From Apiotrichum sp. Y4204 (Eukaryota; Basidiomycota; Tremellomycetes; Trichosporonales; Trichosporonaceae): a DNA stretch of 64,000 bases. This document shows positions 1-13,300 of the stretch, piece after piece. Made by a program: the position numbers and the translations under genes. The notes below the pieces were generated by a model. That model saw only the letters and a program-made list of their open reading frames with translations. It was not told where the DNA came from and did no database searches. Where the stretch lies: positions 186,001 to 250,000 of the forward strand of contig JAMYHL010000079.1 in NCBI GenBank assembly GCA_025531455.1, given 5' to 3'. Every line of letters begins with the position of its first letter. Position 1 is the stretch's first letter.

Positions 1-2977
1 AGTGCAGCGTAGTATCGGCCGACGTGACGCTGCACGGAACGTACGAGCCGCGCGAGCTGGACTCCACCCGGCATCTGCATGTCTGCATAGGCTCGGCGCG
101 CCGCTCCACCGTGTTAGTGTGAAGCGGCAGGAGCCGGAAGTGAGCACGGGAAGGACGAGGGCGACGCACATGGCCCAAAGCGGAGAGAGATGCAACGATG
201 TCTTGGATCACTCGCTGTCTCGCGCTGTTGCTGTTGGAGATGATATTGCGTGATCCGTCACTGTCACCATGACTCTTACAGTCGCTGTACGCTGTAGGGC
301 GGCAGTAACATCAATGCGATTGTGCCATTTTAACGCTGGTGGTGGCGTTGTGGCCCGTCCCCGTGTGCGTGCCACCCGGCAGCCATGATCAGCCAGAGCA
401 GCCAGAACATGCAGAACATGCGGAACAGCTCCGTTGCCACCCGCCGCAACCACAAGGACAAGGTGTACGCTAGGAGAGTCAACTCTTGCAGAGCTGGCAG
501 CTTGCAGCGCTGGATACATATGTTTCCGGAACGGCTGCAGGCGCCGCAAATGTAAGAGAGTTTGGCCGCGCGGCCGCGTCACCCCCTCCAATACTCTGCC
601 AGGAGAGGCAGGGGGCAGCTCAACCCCCGCCAGCCCCACCCCCCTATGGGTGGGTGCCCTTGAATCCCGACTGGCCGACTGCAGACTGGGCGTTATCTCT
701 CGATCTCTCGTACCCCCCTCCACTGCCTTGCTGCTTACTTGGTTGCAACCGATGCTGCTTCCGCGTCGCATCGCCCCTGCGCAGTCCGCTGGAGCAGGCA
801 TCCCCCCAGATTCCCCAGTACTTGCTGCATGCATACCCTGTGCGTATACGCCGTCTCGGGATGAAACGAGAAGTAGCAGCAACCGCGAAGCAGCTAGCAG
901 CCTTTGGGAACGTCATTGTCAGTTGCGGGATGTGATCTACAGGCCCAAGGAGGCGTACGGGAGAGAAATTTCCCGACCCGGCTCTTGTGCTCTGCAGCGG
1001 TGGATCTGAGATGCAGAAGGGAGTAAGCTCTGCATGTATGTAATCGGTAGCGACTCTGGAGCTGTGGTTTGTACTCTGGGAGCACAACAGCCGCCGGCCG
1101 AAATGGAATCGAATCGAAATGTGACATCCCACTGCTCGCGAGCTGAAGGTGACCGAGAGAGCACAGGACCCCGAGACAATAAAGAGTAGAGAGAGCAGAG
1201 GATACCGAGACGGCAAATACGATAATAATGCACACTCATCACCCTCCATTCACGCCACCCACTCTGACAGCCGAGCAAGCGAGCGCATGTGCTTAGTGGG
1301 CTCGGTCTAGTCGCGCCGCGGCCCCACTTGTAATCCACAAACGCTGGAACGCGGCTCGGAGCAGAGTGGAGCTAGGAGGGAGCTAGAGATGCAAAGGGGT
1401 GAGATACATACTCCTTATATGTATCAAATCAAGTCAAATCAGGTCATGTCAGGTCATCAGGTATAGGAGTATAGGGTATAATGAATGAGTCAGTCACTAT
1501 GTGCACTACCACTAGTTCTGGAGTAGAGTGGTGTTGACGACTTTGTTGCCACCAGAAGAGGTCAAAGGGAGAGGCACGACGAGTCGGTTTCCAGAATCAA
1601 ACAAACATTCATCATCATCTTCACTATCACGGTCAGCAGCACCACCACCATCACAAACCGATGCATGTGCATGTGCAGGGACATCTGCATCTGCATGCAC
1701 ACGACCCACCCCTACTACTTGTAGCGCGGTACTTTGTTGTACAGAAAAGAGGGTGAACAGAACGCCAGAATTACTGTTTCTGTCGCCATCACTGTGCACT
1801 ATCTCTCAATCTACCCGCACACCTTCATTGTAATCACAATCACAATCACGCCTTTCGATTATTTTATCTCCATCGACCCCGTCCTCCTCCTCTCCATCTC
1901 TCCACTCTCCACTTCATCAACATCGATACCAAACGAGCAGCGACAAACACACATTGTCTGTCCTGGTGTCCGCGTCTGCGGACCATACCCCGTCCCCCTC
2001 CTCAACGCGCCCCCACCCTTCGCCTCTTAACTCTTCACAATCCGCAATTGTCGCTGGTCGTTCCCCACGTTCCCCGTCACCCAGCCACCCTCCCATCTCT
2101 CCGCGACGCCCATTATCTACTCTCGCTCCCGCCGCCCTGCGCCCTGCGTCCCGATTGACACCGTCCTCGCATCGTTGCATCGCATCCCAGAGCGCCCCTC
2201 GCGTACTGTCCGCCCTCCGCCCGTGCCGCAATTCCGCAACTCGGTGCGTTCATACAGCCGCACACACAGCTGCAGACGCGTGCGTTTGTAGATTGTCGAT
2301 ACTCGAGTCGCCTACATCTCGCCTACACAAGGTTGCCCGGCGGGTCCCCTCAATCTCGCCCTTCCCCTTGCCCCTTCTCACCTCCCTTCTGCCCTTTGAT
2401 TGTGCCAGATTGCGAGACAACCGTGCGTGCACCGGCACACCCCCGTCGACTTGTCCAGTCCACCACGACCCGTGCGGCTGTCATCACCACTACTACGCGC
2501 CCTGTGATCCTTGGTTCTGGATCTGTGTCTTGATCCTTGAGATTCTGTGACGCGCCACCCCCCCAAGGGCGAGCACGAAGAAGCCAGACCACAGGGTTTT
2601 ATTGATCTTTGGCGTCGGGGCTCAACCGCCAGCGCCGCCGCCGTCGCCGCCCTGCTTCTGTGATTGTCAATCGACCGCTATCACTACTGTCTGACACCAA
2701 GCCAGCGTCGGACATCGCCTTGCACCTCGAGTGTCGATTGCACTCTACGTGTGATATCCAGTCATCATCACACTGTAACACCGTCATCACCTTTCATCAT
2801 CAGTCATCTCGACTCCATCCAAGTAGTTGATATCTCCTCACACATTAACCACCACCACCATTACACCACCACAACACGTTCTTCTTCCACCTCCTCCCCC
2901 TCTCACATTATCGCAACGCATAGCACCGCCGCACGGCCTCCCGTTTTTCATAGTGCCGACACCCCACACCTCCAGCC
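1..2977. other. Gene-free spacer and long leader upstream of ATG1
   Basis: I see no convincing coding region here: the open frames on both strands are short, overlap each other and match no family I know. An imperfect tandem repeat built on caaatcaggt/catgtcaggt lies at about 1424-1462. A TGAGTCA (AP-1/Gcn4-type) heptamer lies near 1486-1492. A TG/CA-rich stretch is at about 1660-1700. From about 1850 to 2977 the + strand is strongly pyrimidine-rich with CATCAT and CACCAC runs, as expected of a long 5' leader or promoter for the downstream kinase gene. Several short upstream ATG frames occur in that leader. Confidence 0.6.
1424..1462. repeat. Imperfect short tandem repeat
   Basis: Degenerate repeats of a roughly 10-base unit (tatcaaatca, agtcaaatca, ggtcatgtca, ggtcatcagg) follow each other here. 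It is a low-complexity microsatellite-like tract in non-coding DNA. Confidence 0.6.
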
Positions 2978-5900
2978 ATGTCCGAGGGTGACTCGCGGCG
3001 TAAGCGCGAGGGCGACGGGCATAGAACCCATCGCGAACGCATTGGAAACTATGTCGTCGGCGCAGAGATAGGCCGCGGTAGCTTCGCGACCGTATACAAG
3101 GGACATCGCTCGGTATGTATCACACACGCGCTCGCTTCCGGCATTCGCGGTTCGCAGAGCGTTCCTTCGCGACTGATAGATGTCGGCACGAGTGCTGACC
3201 CACTCTCCCACTATCCTCCCACTAACAATCCAGAAGTCCAAGGTCCCCGTCGCTATCAAGGCAGTCTCGCGCCAGAAGCTCACTAGCAAGCTCCTCGATA
3301 ACCTCGAGAGCGAAATCAATATTCTCAAGGTCATCAGCCATCGCAACATTGTCTCCCTAAGCGATTGCTTCGTGAGTCCTCCGCTTCTCTTCCCTTCTTC
3401 CCGCCGGCTCGCGTCCTCCCGACACATGTCGTGATTGATCTTCTGTCTTCTGTACTGACCACGGCGCGCGTCCTTGTCGCTACTCGGCTCCACAGAAAAA
3501 TGACACGCACATCTACCTTGTTATGGAGTACTGCTCCGGTGCCGATCTTTCCATCTATCTTCGGAACCGCGGACGCATTGAGTCGCTGGATTTCATCCCC
3601 CGTGTTTACGAGTCTGGCATGGTCGCATCACGGACAGAGGGCAAGGTCTTCTGGCCCCACCCTCCAACCGGCGGTCTTGACGAACGGGTAACTCGTTGCT
3701 TCCTCGGACAGCTCGGTGAGTGGAGACGGACTAATGGAGGGCCACAGTTCGATCACTGGCTGACATCATCAGCCGAGGCCGTCCGATTCCTACGGACCCA
3801 GGACCTTATTCATCGCGATATTAAGCCCCAGGTGAGTACTTTGGTGGTGCAGACAGATGTGTAACCCCAGAACCTCCTTCTCCAACCCGCCACCGCCTCC
3901 GAGGTCGCCGAGGGACATCCACTAGGCATACCGATACTCAAGGTCGCCGATTTTGGATTTGCTCGTATCCTTCCCGCAGCAGCAATGGCAGAGACACTGT
4001 GTGGTTCACCACTATACATGGCTCCCGAGATCCTGCGCTACGAAAAGTACGATGCCAAGGCAGATCTCTGGTCTGTGGGCGCTGTGCTGTACGAGATGGC
4101 GGCCGGCCGCTCCCCCTTCCGTGCACCGAATCACGTCGAGCTTCTGCGTCGCATCGAACGCGGAGAGGACCGCATCAAGTTTCCTGACGAACGGACCCCC
4201 ACGCCAGGGCCTGATGGTGTCCTCCCCATTCCGCCGATCCCAGTGTCCCCCGAGATCAAGTCACTCATTCGTGGTCTTCTCAAGCAGCGCCCAGCCGAGC
4301 GCATGAACTTTGACGAGTTTTTCGCTCAAGGCGCACTCGTGTGGGACGGGTACATGACAGAATCTGTTGGGGATGTGTCTACCAGCATGGACGTCTCGAC
4401 TGACAGCTCGGCACTGATGGCGACATGTATAAGCGATCAGGTCCGCGAAGCCTCGCCGCCGCCGCCACCCCAGGAGACGCCCACTCCAGCCAAGCGGGCA
4501 TTGTCTGTGGACACTTCGCCAATAGATACGAGTGGCAACTCGACACCTGCCCCAGGAATCGCCACTCCGAATTCGGCACGTCGCTCTGAGCCAAAGTACT
4601 ACGTTGGTGACGAACCGGTCGAACCCGCATCGACATCAAGCGATCATGTCCCGGTTTCCCCAGGCGGCAGCACGCGGGCCGTCTCGCAGCCCATCAGCAC
4701 AGCTGCTGCGGTTCCGAGTCGGCGGACGTCACGTGCCGGGCTGGGCAGTGTGGAGGATGCTCCGGTGGTAACTCCACCGGCAATTTTCCCGGGCCCCCGC
4801 CCGATGATCGGAGATTCGCCGCTGGCTGCTACGCCCCCGATCACCATGACTGGCAAGGACGAAAGTGCTCTCGGTGCAAGCGATTCTGTCGGTCGCGAGT
4901 ATGTTGTCGTTGAGAAGCGGACCGTTGAGATCAATGAGCTGGCAGATGGTGAGTGGCATTAGAAGGAGTTGTGCTAATCGCCCAGAACTCGAGCAGCAGG
5001 CTGCCCGCCGGCCGTCAAAGGGAACACTGGTGCGGCCATCGAGCAGCAAGCGCAACAGCATTGTGTCGCGGCCGGTAATGAACCTCAAGCCACTGGGCAC
5101 AAGCCCTCCACAGCAGCACTCCGTTTCTTACTCGCCTCCGTTTGCAATGGGGTCGACTCCGCCGTTTGCTGTCCCCGCTGTGCGCCAGCCGTCGTTCTCG
5201 CGTTCCCGCCAGTCTTCGTTGACTCACACTCCCACCGTCTTCCCTCCTTCTGGGACTTATGGCATCTCACCGGAGCGCCACGGCACGCCCTCATCGCTTC
5301 CCAGCTCTAACGCCCTCGCACGTGTGCTGACCAATACCGCTGTGCGGTTGCTGAGCACCGCGGCAAGCACGTCAGCCACCGCCCTTGCACGGGCGACGGG
5401 TACTCCCCCCGCCAAGCGCTGGCCGCTTGTGGAGCGATCTGCTGAGATTGACCCCGAGGAGGGTGAGCTCTTGGATACCCTCGAAGATGCCGCCCACAAG
5501 GCGCTGGTGCTCTACGAGCTCGCGGACGCGAGACTTGTACAGTGGTCGCAAACCGCCCGCCCTGCGACGTCCGCGACGATTACCCCGCACACTCCGCCCT
5601 CGTCGACAGGTGCCCCACCGTTCGCCGTTCCGCCTGTAAACTCGCGGCGCAAGTCGTCGTCGTCGTCAACCAACAGCGACATCCTCGCGCTCCGCCAACA
5701 AGAGGAGGCTGCCGGCGACGCCTGTGCTCTCTACTTCAAGTCGCTTGCTTTCATCTGTGTCGGCCACGAGCGGTTCAAGCGCTACTGGGAGGCACGGCAG
5801 GCGCGCAATGTGGAGTACGAGCCCAGTGCGGAACTCAACGAGAGTGAGTGCAAAATGCAGCCTCGGAGATGCAATACTGACCATCAGCTGTTCAGTGGTT

Positions 5901-6267
5901 CCGTGCGCGGTTCAACGACGTATACGAGAAGGCAGAGTGGGCCAAGACCCGCTGTGCCGACGAGCTGCCGTATGTTGACCGCCTTGTGCATGACCGTGCC
6001 CGAGATATCTCTCGCTCCTCCGCCCAGGCCGAGCTGCTCGGTGACCTTCCGGCTGCCGAGGAAGGCTACGAAACCGCCATGTGGCTCCTCAGCACGCTGC
6101 TCGACGACGTCATGTACGATGGCGCCCGGCTCCCTGATAACGACCGCCTCGGTTTTGAGCGACGTGAGTTGCTGTTATTCCTTCCCCCACTGACCCCAGT
6201 CATTGGCTCGATCCGTGAGCGCCTCGAGGGCGTCCGCCACAAGCAAGAAGTCGTGCGCGCCCGGTGA
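2978..6267 (+). CDS. ATG1: Atg1/ULK-family autophagy serine/threonine kinase
   Basis: Eight exons give 943 residues: 2978-3112, 3234-3371, 3496-3715, 3773-3831, 3871-4948, 4986-5843, 5888-6163, 6200-6267. The kinase domain starts near residue 23 with the glycine loop ([12 protein letters not shown]), then the VAIK lysine, HRDIKPQN catalytic loop, DFGFAR and a [10 protein letters not shown] activation segment, the signature of Atg1/ULK. The middle (about 420-720) is Ser/Pro/Thr-rich and disordered. The C-terminus carries the helical region that in Atg1 binds Atg13. Atg1 starts autophagosome formation under TORC1 control. The ATG chosen is the first in frame with the kinase; the exon-3/4 junction restores [14 protein letters not shown]. 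The last intron (6164-6199) is 36 nt, in frame and free of stops, so its retention would only add 12 residues. Function is by family; the match is strong. Confidence 0.95.
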
Positions 6268-6875
6268 TTTTAGACGTGTGCATAATGTCGTCACGGACGT
6301 TTCCCATCCCGTTTCATTTTTCCCCACTCATGTTTTGTTTGGTTCTCTCGCGATCGCCTCGGAAGTCAAGTTCACCCTCAGCATCATTTACAACCTCAAC
6401 CCCAGATCCCATAAACGCGCAATCCATTCCAGCTCAGCTTCCCATTCCCACCACCCTCATGCTCCCCCCATTTCTCATCCATCACCTCCATCTCACACCC
6501 TGCACGGGGTGCCCATCTGCACACCCCCCACGATCCATGTTTCTGTTGTTCATGCTGTCCCTTGTACGAGCTCGGTGTCCGTCACCTGATGCAATTGTGA
6601 TACGAAGAGAAGTGAAAAGGAGACCGCAGGAAGTCACTGGCAATGTGGACTCAGGTGTTCTCTGTCACTAACTGCAGCGATCTGGAAGATAGCCAGTAAA
6701 TCGCATTAGAACCCTCGCCCCGGCTCGCGACCATGTCTACCCTGGAATGCATAACACTACTACTGCATCGTCACGGGGTCACATACAGGCTAACCTCGGA
6801 GAGGGAGTTTGGGATAGGATGGGGATAGGGATATCTGCTATGATCGGAAATGGAGGGCTGGCGGGGTGGATTAGT
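6268..6875. other. Convergent spacer between ATG1 and PDB1
   Basis: About 600 bases between two converging genes. I see no coding region. The first 200 bases are T/C-rich on the + strand, consistent with 3' UTR sequence. Confidence 0.5.
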
Positions 6876-8920
6876 CTAGTGGCGGTAGAGGTGGCGCTCG
6901 ACAGTCTTGGCGACCAGCGCGGCGTCGGGGAACGCAAGGGTCTCAAGCGTCTCCGCGTAAGGAGTGGGGATGTCCGAGCCGGTGATGCGCTCAGGGGGAG
7001 CGTCGAGGAAGTCGAACGCGGACGACTCGCAGACCTGCGAGACAATCTCGGATCCGACACCGAAGGCTACAGGTCAGTGACGTTTCAACAGGGTCACCCA
7101 CCAGGGAAACCGCACTCGACGGTGATGAGGTGGTTGGTCTTCTTGACCGACTTGACAATAGTGTCAATGTCGAGAGGGCGGATCGAGCTGGGGGTCAGCG
7201 CTGTTTGCACCACAGGTTGCTTCTGACTCACCGGAGGTTGACAACCTCGGCCTTGATGCCCTTCTCCTTCTCGAGGATCGCGGCAGCCTCCATAGCGTGG
7301 CTGACCGCAATCGAGTGGGCAACAAGCGTAATGTCGGTGCCCTCGCGCTCGACGTGAGCCTTGCCGATGGGGAGGACAAAGTCGTCCGAAAGCTCCTCCT
7401 TGGTCATCTCGAAGGGCACACCGTACATGAGCTCGTTCTCAAGGACACAGACCTGAATGTCAGCTTGCCCAAGACACTCATCATTGACAAGACGCCGATC
7501 ATCAACTTACCGGGTTCGGGTCACGGATGGCGGCCTTGAGGAGACCCTTTGCGTCTGCCGAGCTCCACGGCGACACGACCTTCAGGCCGGGGATAGAGCC
7601 GTACCAAGCCGCGTAGCACTTCACCGTTAGTCAGCTGCATAGGGTAAGTGATGCGCGTAGACTCACCTGAGAGTGCTGGGCGGCGACACCGAGGGCGGCG
7701 CCGTTAGGGCCGCGGAAGGTGAGGGGGCACGAGACGTTACCGCCCGACATGTAGAGCGTCTTGCCGGCCGAGTTGACAATCTGGTCGATCGCCTGCATGG
7801 CAAAGTTCCATGTCACTGGTGTGAGCGGGACGAGGCAGCGAAGGGCAGGGAGCCATCAAGGACATGTCATCGAGGTGGGCCAGGTGGGTACTGTCTGGCC
7901 CATGGCACGCGAGCCGTCGACAGGGACAGCAGTCGGCTGCGACACACGCCGACGGTATCCACAACAAATGGCCCTCCATGTCCTCAATGTCCTCCATGTA
8001 TGCACTCACTGAACTCGACGACGGGACGGAGGCCCGCAAAGGCGGCACCGACGGCGAGGCCGGCAAAGCCAATCTCGGTGATGGGGGTCTGTCGCGTGAG
8101 TTGTGCGGGTGGGCTTGAGGGCCATGCATACTCACGTCGATAACGCGGTCCTCTCCAAACTTGTCAAGCAAGCCCTTGGTGACCTGTGAGGGTGTTAGCC
8201 AAGTGCGATGCATGCACAGTATCGGGGAATGTGGGACGGGCGCGGGGTGGAGGTCGAGTGTTGGGTAGCCGTGGCTTGGTGGACGTTGCCGCCACGGAGT
8301 GCCGTTCCCCGATGTGGGCTGGCCCACACAACCCCCCACCGAAAAAAAAAAAATATACACCCAAACCGAGCACCATGTGATGACGATTGGAAACATTTTG
8401 GTGGGCCCAGTAATTGGATTTTACCAGGCCCTGGGTGCTGGGACCTGGCGTGCCGCAGGTTACATACCTTGTAGGCGCCGTTGTAGCGGGCGACCTCCTC
8501 GCCCATGATGAAGACCTTGTCGTCGCGGATCATCTCCTCCTCCATGGCCTGGTTGAGGGCGTCACGGACGTTCTGAGTGTCAGCGCGATGAAAGCACAAG
8601 GATGTATGTATGTGGGCGGCGGAATGTTTATTTGCCGGCGGCAGGCCCCGCACAGGGGCCGGCGGCAGTGGAACGTTATTGGCCTGCGTACGACCGTTTT
8701 GCGGACATGTACTCACGACCTGCTGGGCACCGTCCTCGGTGCTCGCGGCGCGGCGCGGGAGGAGGACACCGCTGCTGGTGCGCGCAACGCGCGCGAGGGG
8801 CGTGGTAGCGAGGGCGGCGCGGGCGGTGGTCGTTGCGAGCACCGAGGACGAGAGCGCGCGCGCAGCAGGCGCGGCGCGCGGTGCTGTGCGGGTGATGCGG
8901 GCGAGTGCGCTGGCGACCAT
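6876..8920 (-). CDS. PDB1: Pyruvate dehydrogenase E1 component, beta subunit (mitochondrial)
   Basis: Nine exons encode 396 residues; introns are 8573-8716, 8184-8467, 8089-8135, 7816-8009, 7619-7666, 7453-7510, 7188-7231 and 7067-7101. The first 55 or so residues are rich in Ala, Arg and Ser without acids, a typical mitochondrial presequence. The mature part starts at [14 protein letters not shown] and includes [15 protein letters not shown] (the thiamine-diphosphate-contacting glutamate region), [35 protein letters not shown] and the C-terminal [18 protein letters not shown], all classic for the transketolase-like E1 beta. With E1 alpha it decarboxylates pyruvate for the PDH complex in the matrix. 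The third exon (8136-8183) is only 48 nt. The start ATG sits downstream of a CT-rich leader (a GA run on the + strand). It diverges from SEN15. Confidence 0.96.
8342..8353 (+). repeat. A12 homopolymer inside a PDB1 intron
   Basis: Twelve adenines on the + strand (poly-T on the PDB1 sense strand) lie in the 284-nt second intron of PDB1. Not near the acceptor, so unlikely to be its polypyrimidine tract. Confidence 0.8.
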
Positions 8921-9532
8921 GGTGGTGAGGACAAGGATGAACGAGGGTGAGAGTGAGGAGAAGAGAGAGAGAGAGAGAAGGAGGAGGAGAATAATAAGAC
9001 GACGGTGGGATGGATGTGAAGAGGTGGATGTGACCGATATAGATGGGCTGGTGGATGGGCTAAACTGCTGGCTGGCTGAATGGGATCGAGGTGGGATTGC
9101 ATGCATGCATGGTTGGCTGGCAGATTATTGACAGTGTGTCTTCCCTCCCTCCCCCCACCACGGCCACCACGCAGCTCTTTCCCCCTCTGCTCTTCTCCGT
9201 CTCGGCGATTACCTCATTCTCTTAGCGGACATTGCCTCTCCGCTTGGGCCACTTTTTCCCCTGCATATTCGCCAGTGCCGCGGCCTGCCGCCTAGCCCCA
9301 ACGGCAATGTGGATTCGAAAACGGCAAGAAGCATGGCTAGCATGGGGAGCGTGCGAACGTCGCGCAATATACACGTGCATACCACACTAAAACCACACTA
9401 GGTGATCACGCTGATCCCTAGATTGCTCCAGTCGATCCATTGTTGTTCCAGCCAAAAAAGTTGCCTTCCTTCAACACCATATGGGCTCAACGCTCATAAA
9501 CCACATACCATCCTCCTCACCTCGCCACCAGC
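8921..9532. promoter_or_regulatory. Shared promoter between divergent PDB1 and SEN15
   Basis: 612 bases separate the two start codons. A GA run at about 8961-8979 is the CT-rich leader of PDB1 when read on its own strand. A CT-rich stretch around 9135-9250 and a CACGTG E-box core at about 9372-9377 follow. No coding region is seen. The role as a bidirectional promoter is inferred from the gene arrangement. Confidence 0.55.
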
Positions 9533-10136
9533 ATGCCCACCCGCGCACCCGACCTCCTGACCCCGCTCCTCGCCGACCTGGCATCCACCTCGCCCTCGCA
9601 GGCCGGTGTCCTCCTGCAGGCCGTGCGCGACCTCGCCCTCGCCGTCGAGTGGGCCGAGCTCCGCCCCCTGGTCCTGCCCGGAACGGACTGGGTCGCGATC
9701 GTGGGCCGGAAGCGCAAGTCCGTGAGTCGAGATTAGCTGTGTGGAACACAACGAGTAGCTGGATCACGCTCACCTACAGGATCCGCTCCGCGCCGTCCTC
9801 CCCCTCCCGCTGCACACCACGGCTCTCACGCCGCAGCAGCTCGGCATCATCTTCCGCTCGCTCTCTCTCATCGACGCGTCGTGGCTTCCCGACCCGCTCC
9901 CTCCGCTTGCGCCGAGCGTCGAGGAGCTGCGTGTTATGAAGGAGCGCAGGCGGGCGGAACGCGAGGGCAGGGAGGCAGAGGCGGGGGTGATTGAGGAGGA
10001 GCCAGAGTCGACCGAGGAGAACACCGAGTTTGACCCGGATACCCTCTACGTCGCTATTGGCACCACGGACTCTACTGTCGTGTACTACAAGCTCGCACGC
10101 GGGATACGCAAGCCGGCCGACATTCCTGACGAGTAG
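9533..10136 (+). CDS. SEN15: tRNA-splicing endonuclease subunit Sen15
   Basis: Two exons (9533-9721 and 9780-10136) encode 181 residues. The C-terminal segment LYVAIGTTDSTVVYYKLARG followed by IRKPADIPDE matches the Sen15 family (tRNA-intron endonuclease, small subunit), where the DSTVVYYK core is the hallmark. Sen15 is a non-catalytic structural subunit of the Sen2-Sen34-Sen54-Sen15 complex that removes introns from pre-tRNAs. The middle has an acidic Arg/Glu-rich linker (about residues 105-145). It converges with the importin gene, whose stop is only about 200 bases downstream. Confidence 0.88.
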
Positions 10137-10335
10137 AGGCATCAACATTTTGCCGGGCTGCAGCTTGTCACTCGTATCTTCTACTCAACTTCCCCCAACT
10201 AGATTCCTCTTGGTTCCCATCCACGCCCACTCGCATGTACACTAGATCTCAACCACGCATGTACATTAGAATGCATTGACAATGAAAATGTGGTCATAAC
10301 GGTGAGGGAATAGGAATCCGGCAGAGGGTATGTGT

Positions 10336-13300
10336 CTAGACGGTGAGGATGCCGCGCAGGATGCCCTTCTCGGCATCGGTGAGCGCGCCGACCATCTCCT
10401 GCATCCCGTTGACATTCGACGTGTAGCACGAGCGGAGCACGTCGGTGAGGTGTTGCTGCTGTTAGCTGCTGGCGGTGGTAGACACTCACTCCCATGTCGA
10501 TCTGCGCCAGCGGGTCGGCACGCAAGTCCTCGTCGTCGTCCTGCGCGTCGTGCTCTCCAGGCCCGTTATCGAGCCAGTCGGAGAGGAACGCAAACTCATC
10601 CGCGGGATTCGGTGCGCTCAGGAGGTCGTCGTCGTCCCATTCCTCGTCCTGCGTGTTAGTGCTGATCATACTTTTTCGACTAGCACTTACCCCATCGTCA
10701 TCAGCAACATCCACGCCACTCTTGTCCTTGCCCTTGCCCATGTCCTGCACGTCCTTGAGCAGCAGCTTGAGCGCCTTGACGGGGAAGGGGATGCGAGTGT
10801 ACTCATTCGGAGTCGCCTTTGTGCGCGAGCGGGTCATGATCTTGTTGCGGTTCGCGTCCGTGATAATGAGGTCGCCGCGGACCATAACCTGGTGGATCGC
10901 CGGCGACGGGAGGGCGAAGAGCTTGGCAAGACCGAGGTCGTTGACGCGGATGTTCCACGAGCCGGTGATCGTCTCGGCAGTCTCGCACCATGCGTTGAGC
11001 ACGAGATCGAGTGCAGGCTGTGTCGTGCCGTCGTGCATGTTGACGGGCGGGAACGAGGTGAGAAGGTCGATAGTCTGCTGCGTGTGCTCGGTGCCAAAGA
11101 GGTACGCAAAAGGAATGATAAGGCTCTGCGTAAAGGACGGCATGATAGCAGTGCCGAGGCGGTTGACAACCGCCTGCAGGAGATCACCCAGAACAGGGGC
11201 GATAGCAGATCCTGCCTTGCGGAAGAGGTGCATGATGAGGTCGCCGACAAACATGCCGCCCGACTCGGAGAAGGTGGGGGCGAGGAAGCGGCCAAGGAGC
11301 GAGAAGACACGGGCAATACCGTTGTGTCCCTCGGCATCATGCCACTGAATAAGCTTGTCGCAGTCCTTGCGCACCACAAGCGTAAGGTGGATCATACCGT
11401 GCTGAATGATATCCATGTCGTCGGTGCGCTGCAGGCACTCCATCACGGCAACGGTCACGGTCGCAATGTACTCGGCCTCGAGGGGCCCACCGCGAGGCCT
11501 GATCATCGCGTTCGCGAGCTGCACAGCCTCCCCGGGAATGTGGATCGTGGCATCGTTGGTCGGCGCCGATATCAGGTGCGCAAGCTTGGGCGAGAAGTAG
11601 GTCACCATGGCGGAGACGACTGCCGGAACATGACTATTCGCAAGGGCATCGACCAGCTCCTCCACAATCGACGTGAGGACGGGGTCTGATGTGAGTTACA
11701 TGAGTTTAGGGTAACTCACCAGTAGAGTGCTTCACCCACTGGGCGTAGACGTGCTCGCAAATGGCAGTCGTGTGCTCCGACGACAGGAGAGCCTTGTCGA
11801 GCGACACGACGGCCTGAATCGTCTCCATGACGAGGTATAACGTCTCGTTCGACGTCTCATTAAGCACAGGAAGCAGGATCGACAGAATATGGCCAGCCTG
11901 AGGGCCCATTATGCTCGAGTCGACATGACGGCAGAAACTGTGGTCAGAAGGGAAAAGCTAATATTTACCCACTTCCTAATAGTCCGCACGGCGGAGAGCT
12001 TCACCGGCACGCTAGTGGTCGGGGCGCTGAGCGCCTGCACCGCCGCACCGAGGTACTCCTTTGCACTGGCATCAGGGAGTTGAGCAGCAAACTGTGACGC
12101 AAAGACGAAAGCTCGTCCTTGGAGGAAGATGGCCTCTGGCGGGTCAGTGCTGTCTGTTAAAGTGCGGCACCCACCAGACTGAGCCATGAGGCCCGGAATG
12201 ACTTGACTAAAGAACCAGGGGAGGTCAAGCGTGGCGGGGCGGTTGACATCGCGGTCCTCGTCGAGGACCATAGTGAGGTCATCCGAGAGGCCGCCAAGGA
12301 GGCCGAGTAGAGCTTCGAGCGGCTTCCACCAGTCGACCTGGCCGCTCTGCGACGCGGCAGCCGACTCGGGCACACGCCGCTTGGCGAGATCGTTCAGAAT
12401 CCGGGCAACTGGCCGCTGCCACTTGTCGATCATGGACTGCTGTGAGTTGACAAAGCAGAAGATCAACTCACCCCCATAAGATCGTATCCCACAATGCGAA
12501 GCGAGTAGACGATATTGTCCTCGTCCTCGTCCTCGACGAACGCGTTCGGGTCCTCGAGCCACTCCTCCTCCTGCTGGCGCGTGACCTGGGTGTAGGTGAG
12601 TACGAGAGAGATGATGGTCTCCATGACGGCGGTGCCCCGCTCATCTCCCGGAGCGCCAGAGACAAGCGTATCGCGTGATTTCGGCAGACGGATAGTGGGT
12701 TCGAGGAACTCGAAGATTGCGCAGGCGAGGTCGTCGAGGTCCATCTTGGTGGAGTATGTGGCGTCAGTGGCCGGGAGCGGCGGCTCGGGCGCGTCCGGGT
12801 CGGTGGAGATGTAGTAGCTGTGGAAAGTGGGGAGAAGAGATGTGAGATTAAGAATTCCGATGCGAATGTAGGTTAGGACATTAGGTGCAAGATAGCGAGG
12901 GAAGCTGCACTGGAACGAGAGAAGGACGCGGAAGATTTGGATACGCAGCGCGAGGCTCTCCCACGACGCCGCGACCTCTGCAGCGGCGTCGATCGCGAGG
13001 AGCTGGTTGAACGCGTCAAACCACACGCCCGCGACGCTGTCGAGCGCCTGGCGCACTGCCTGCGGATGCTCGTCCTTGATAGTGGAGAGCATGGTGATAA
13101 TGTGGCGGTAGACAGCGACAGTGTCTGCGCGGGTGAGGAACGAGTGGGACGTGTTGCCAAGAACGGAAAGCAGGGCGGGGACGAGGTCGCGTATGACGGG
13201 AACGAGCTGGTCCTCTGAGAGCTCGTTCTTGACAAACTCGAGCACAACACGCATGGCGCCATGCACGGCGCCCGTGTCTCCCGAGTGGAGGAGCTGGACG

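Noticed and set aside
208..1338. Several overlapping open frames at the left edge
   Set aside because: Up to 224 codons but on conflicting strands and frames, with no domains, biased composition and no splice logic.
10475..11689. 404-codon open frame on the + strand opposite importin-9
   Set aside because: Same cause: it lies fully antisense to a well-supported HEAT-repeat exon and has no recognisable domain.
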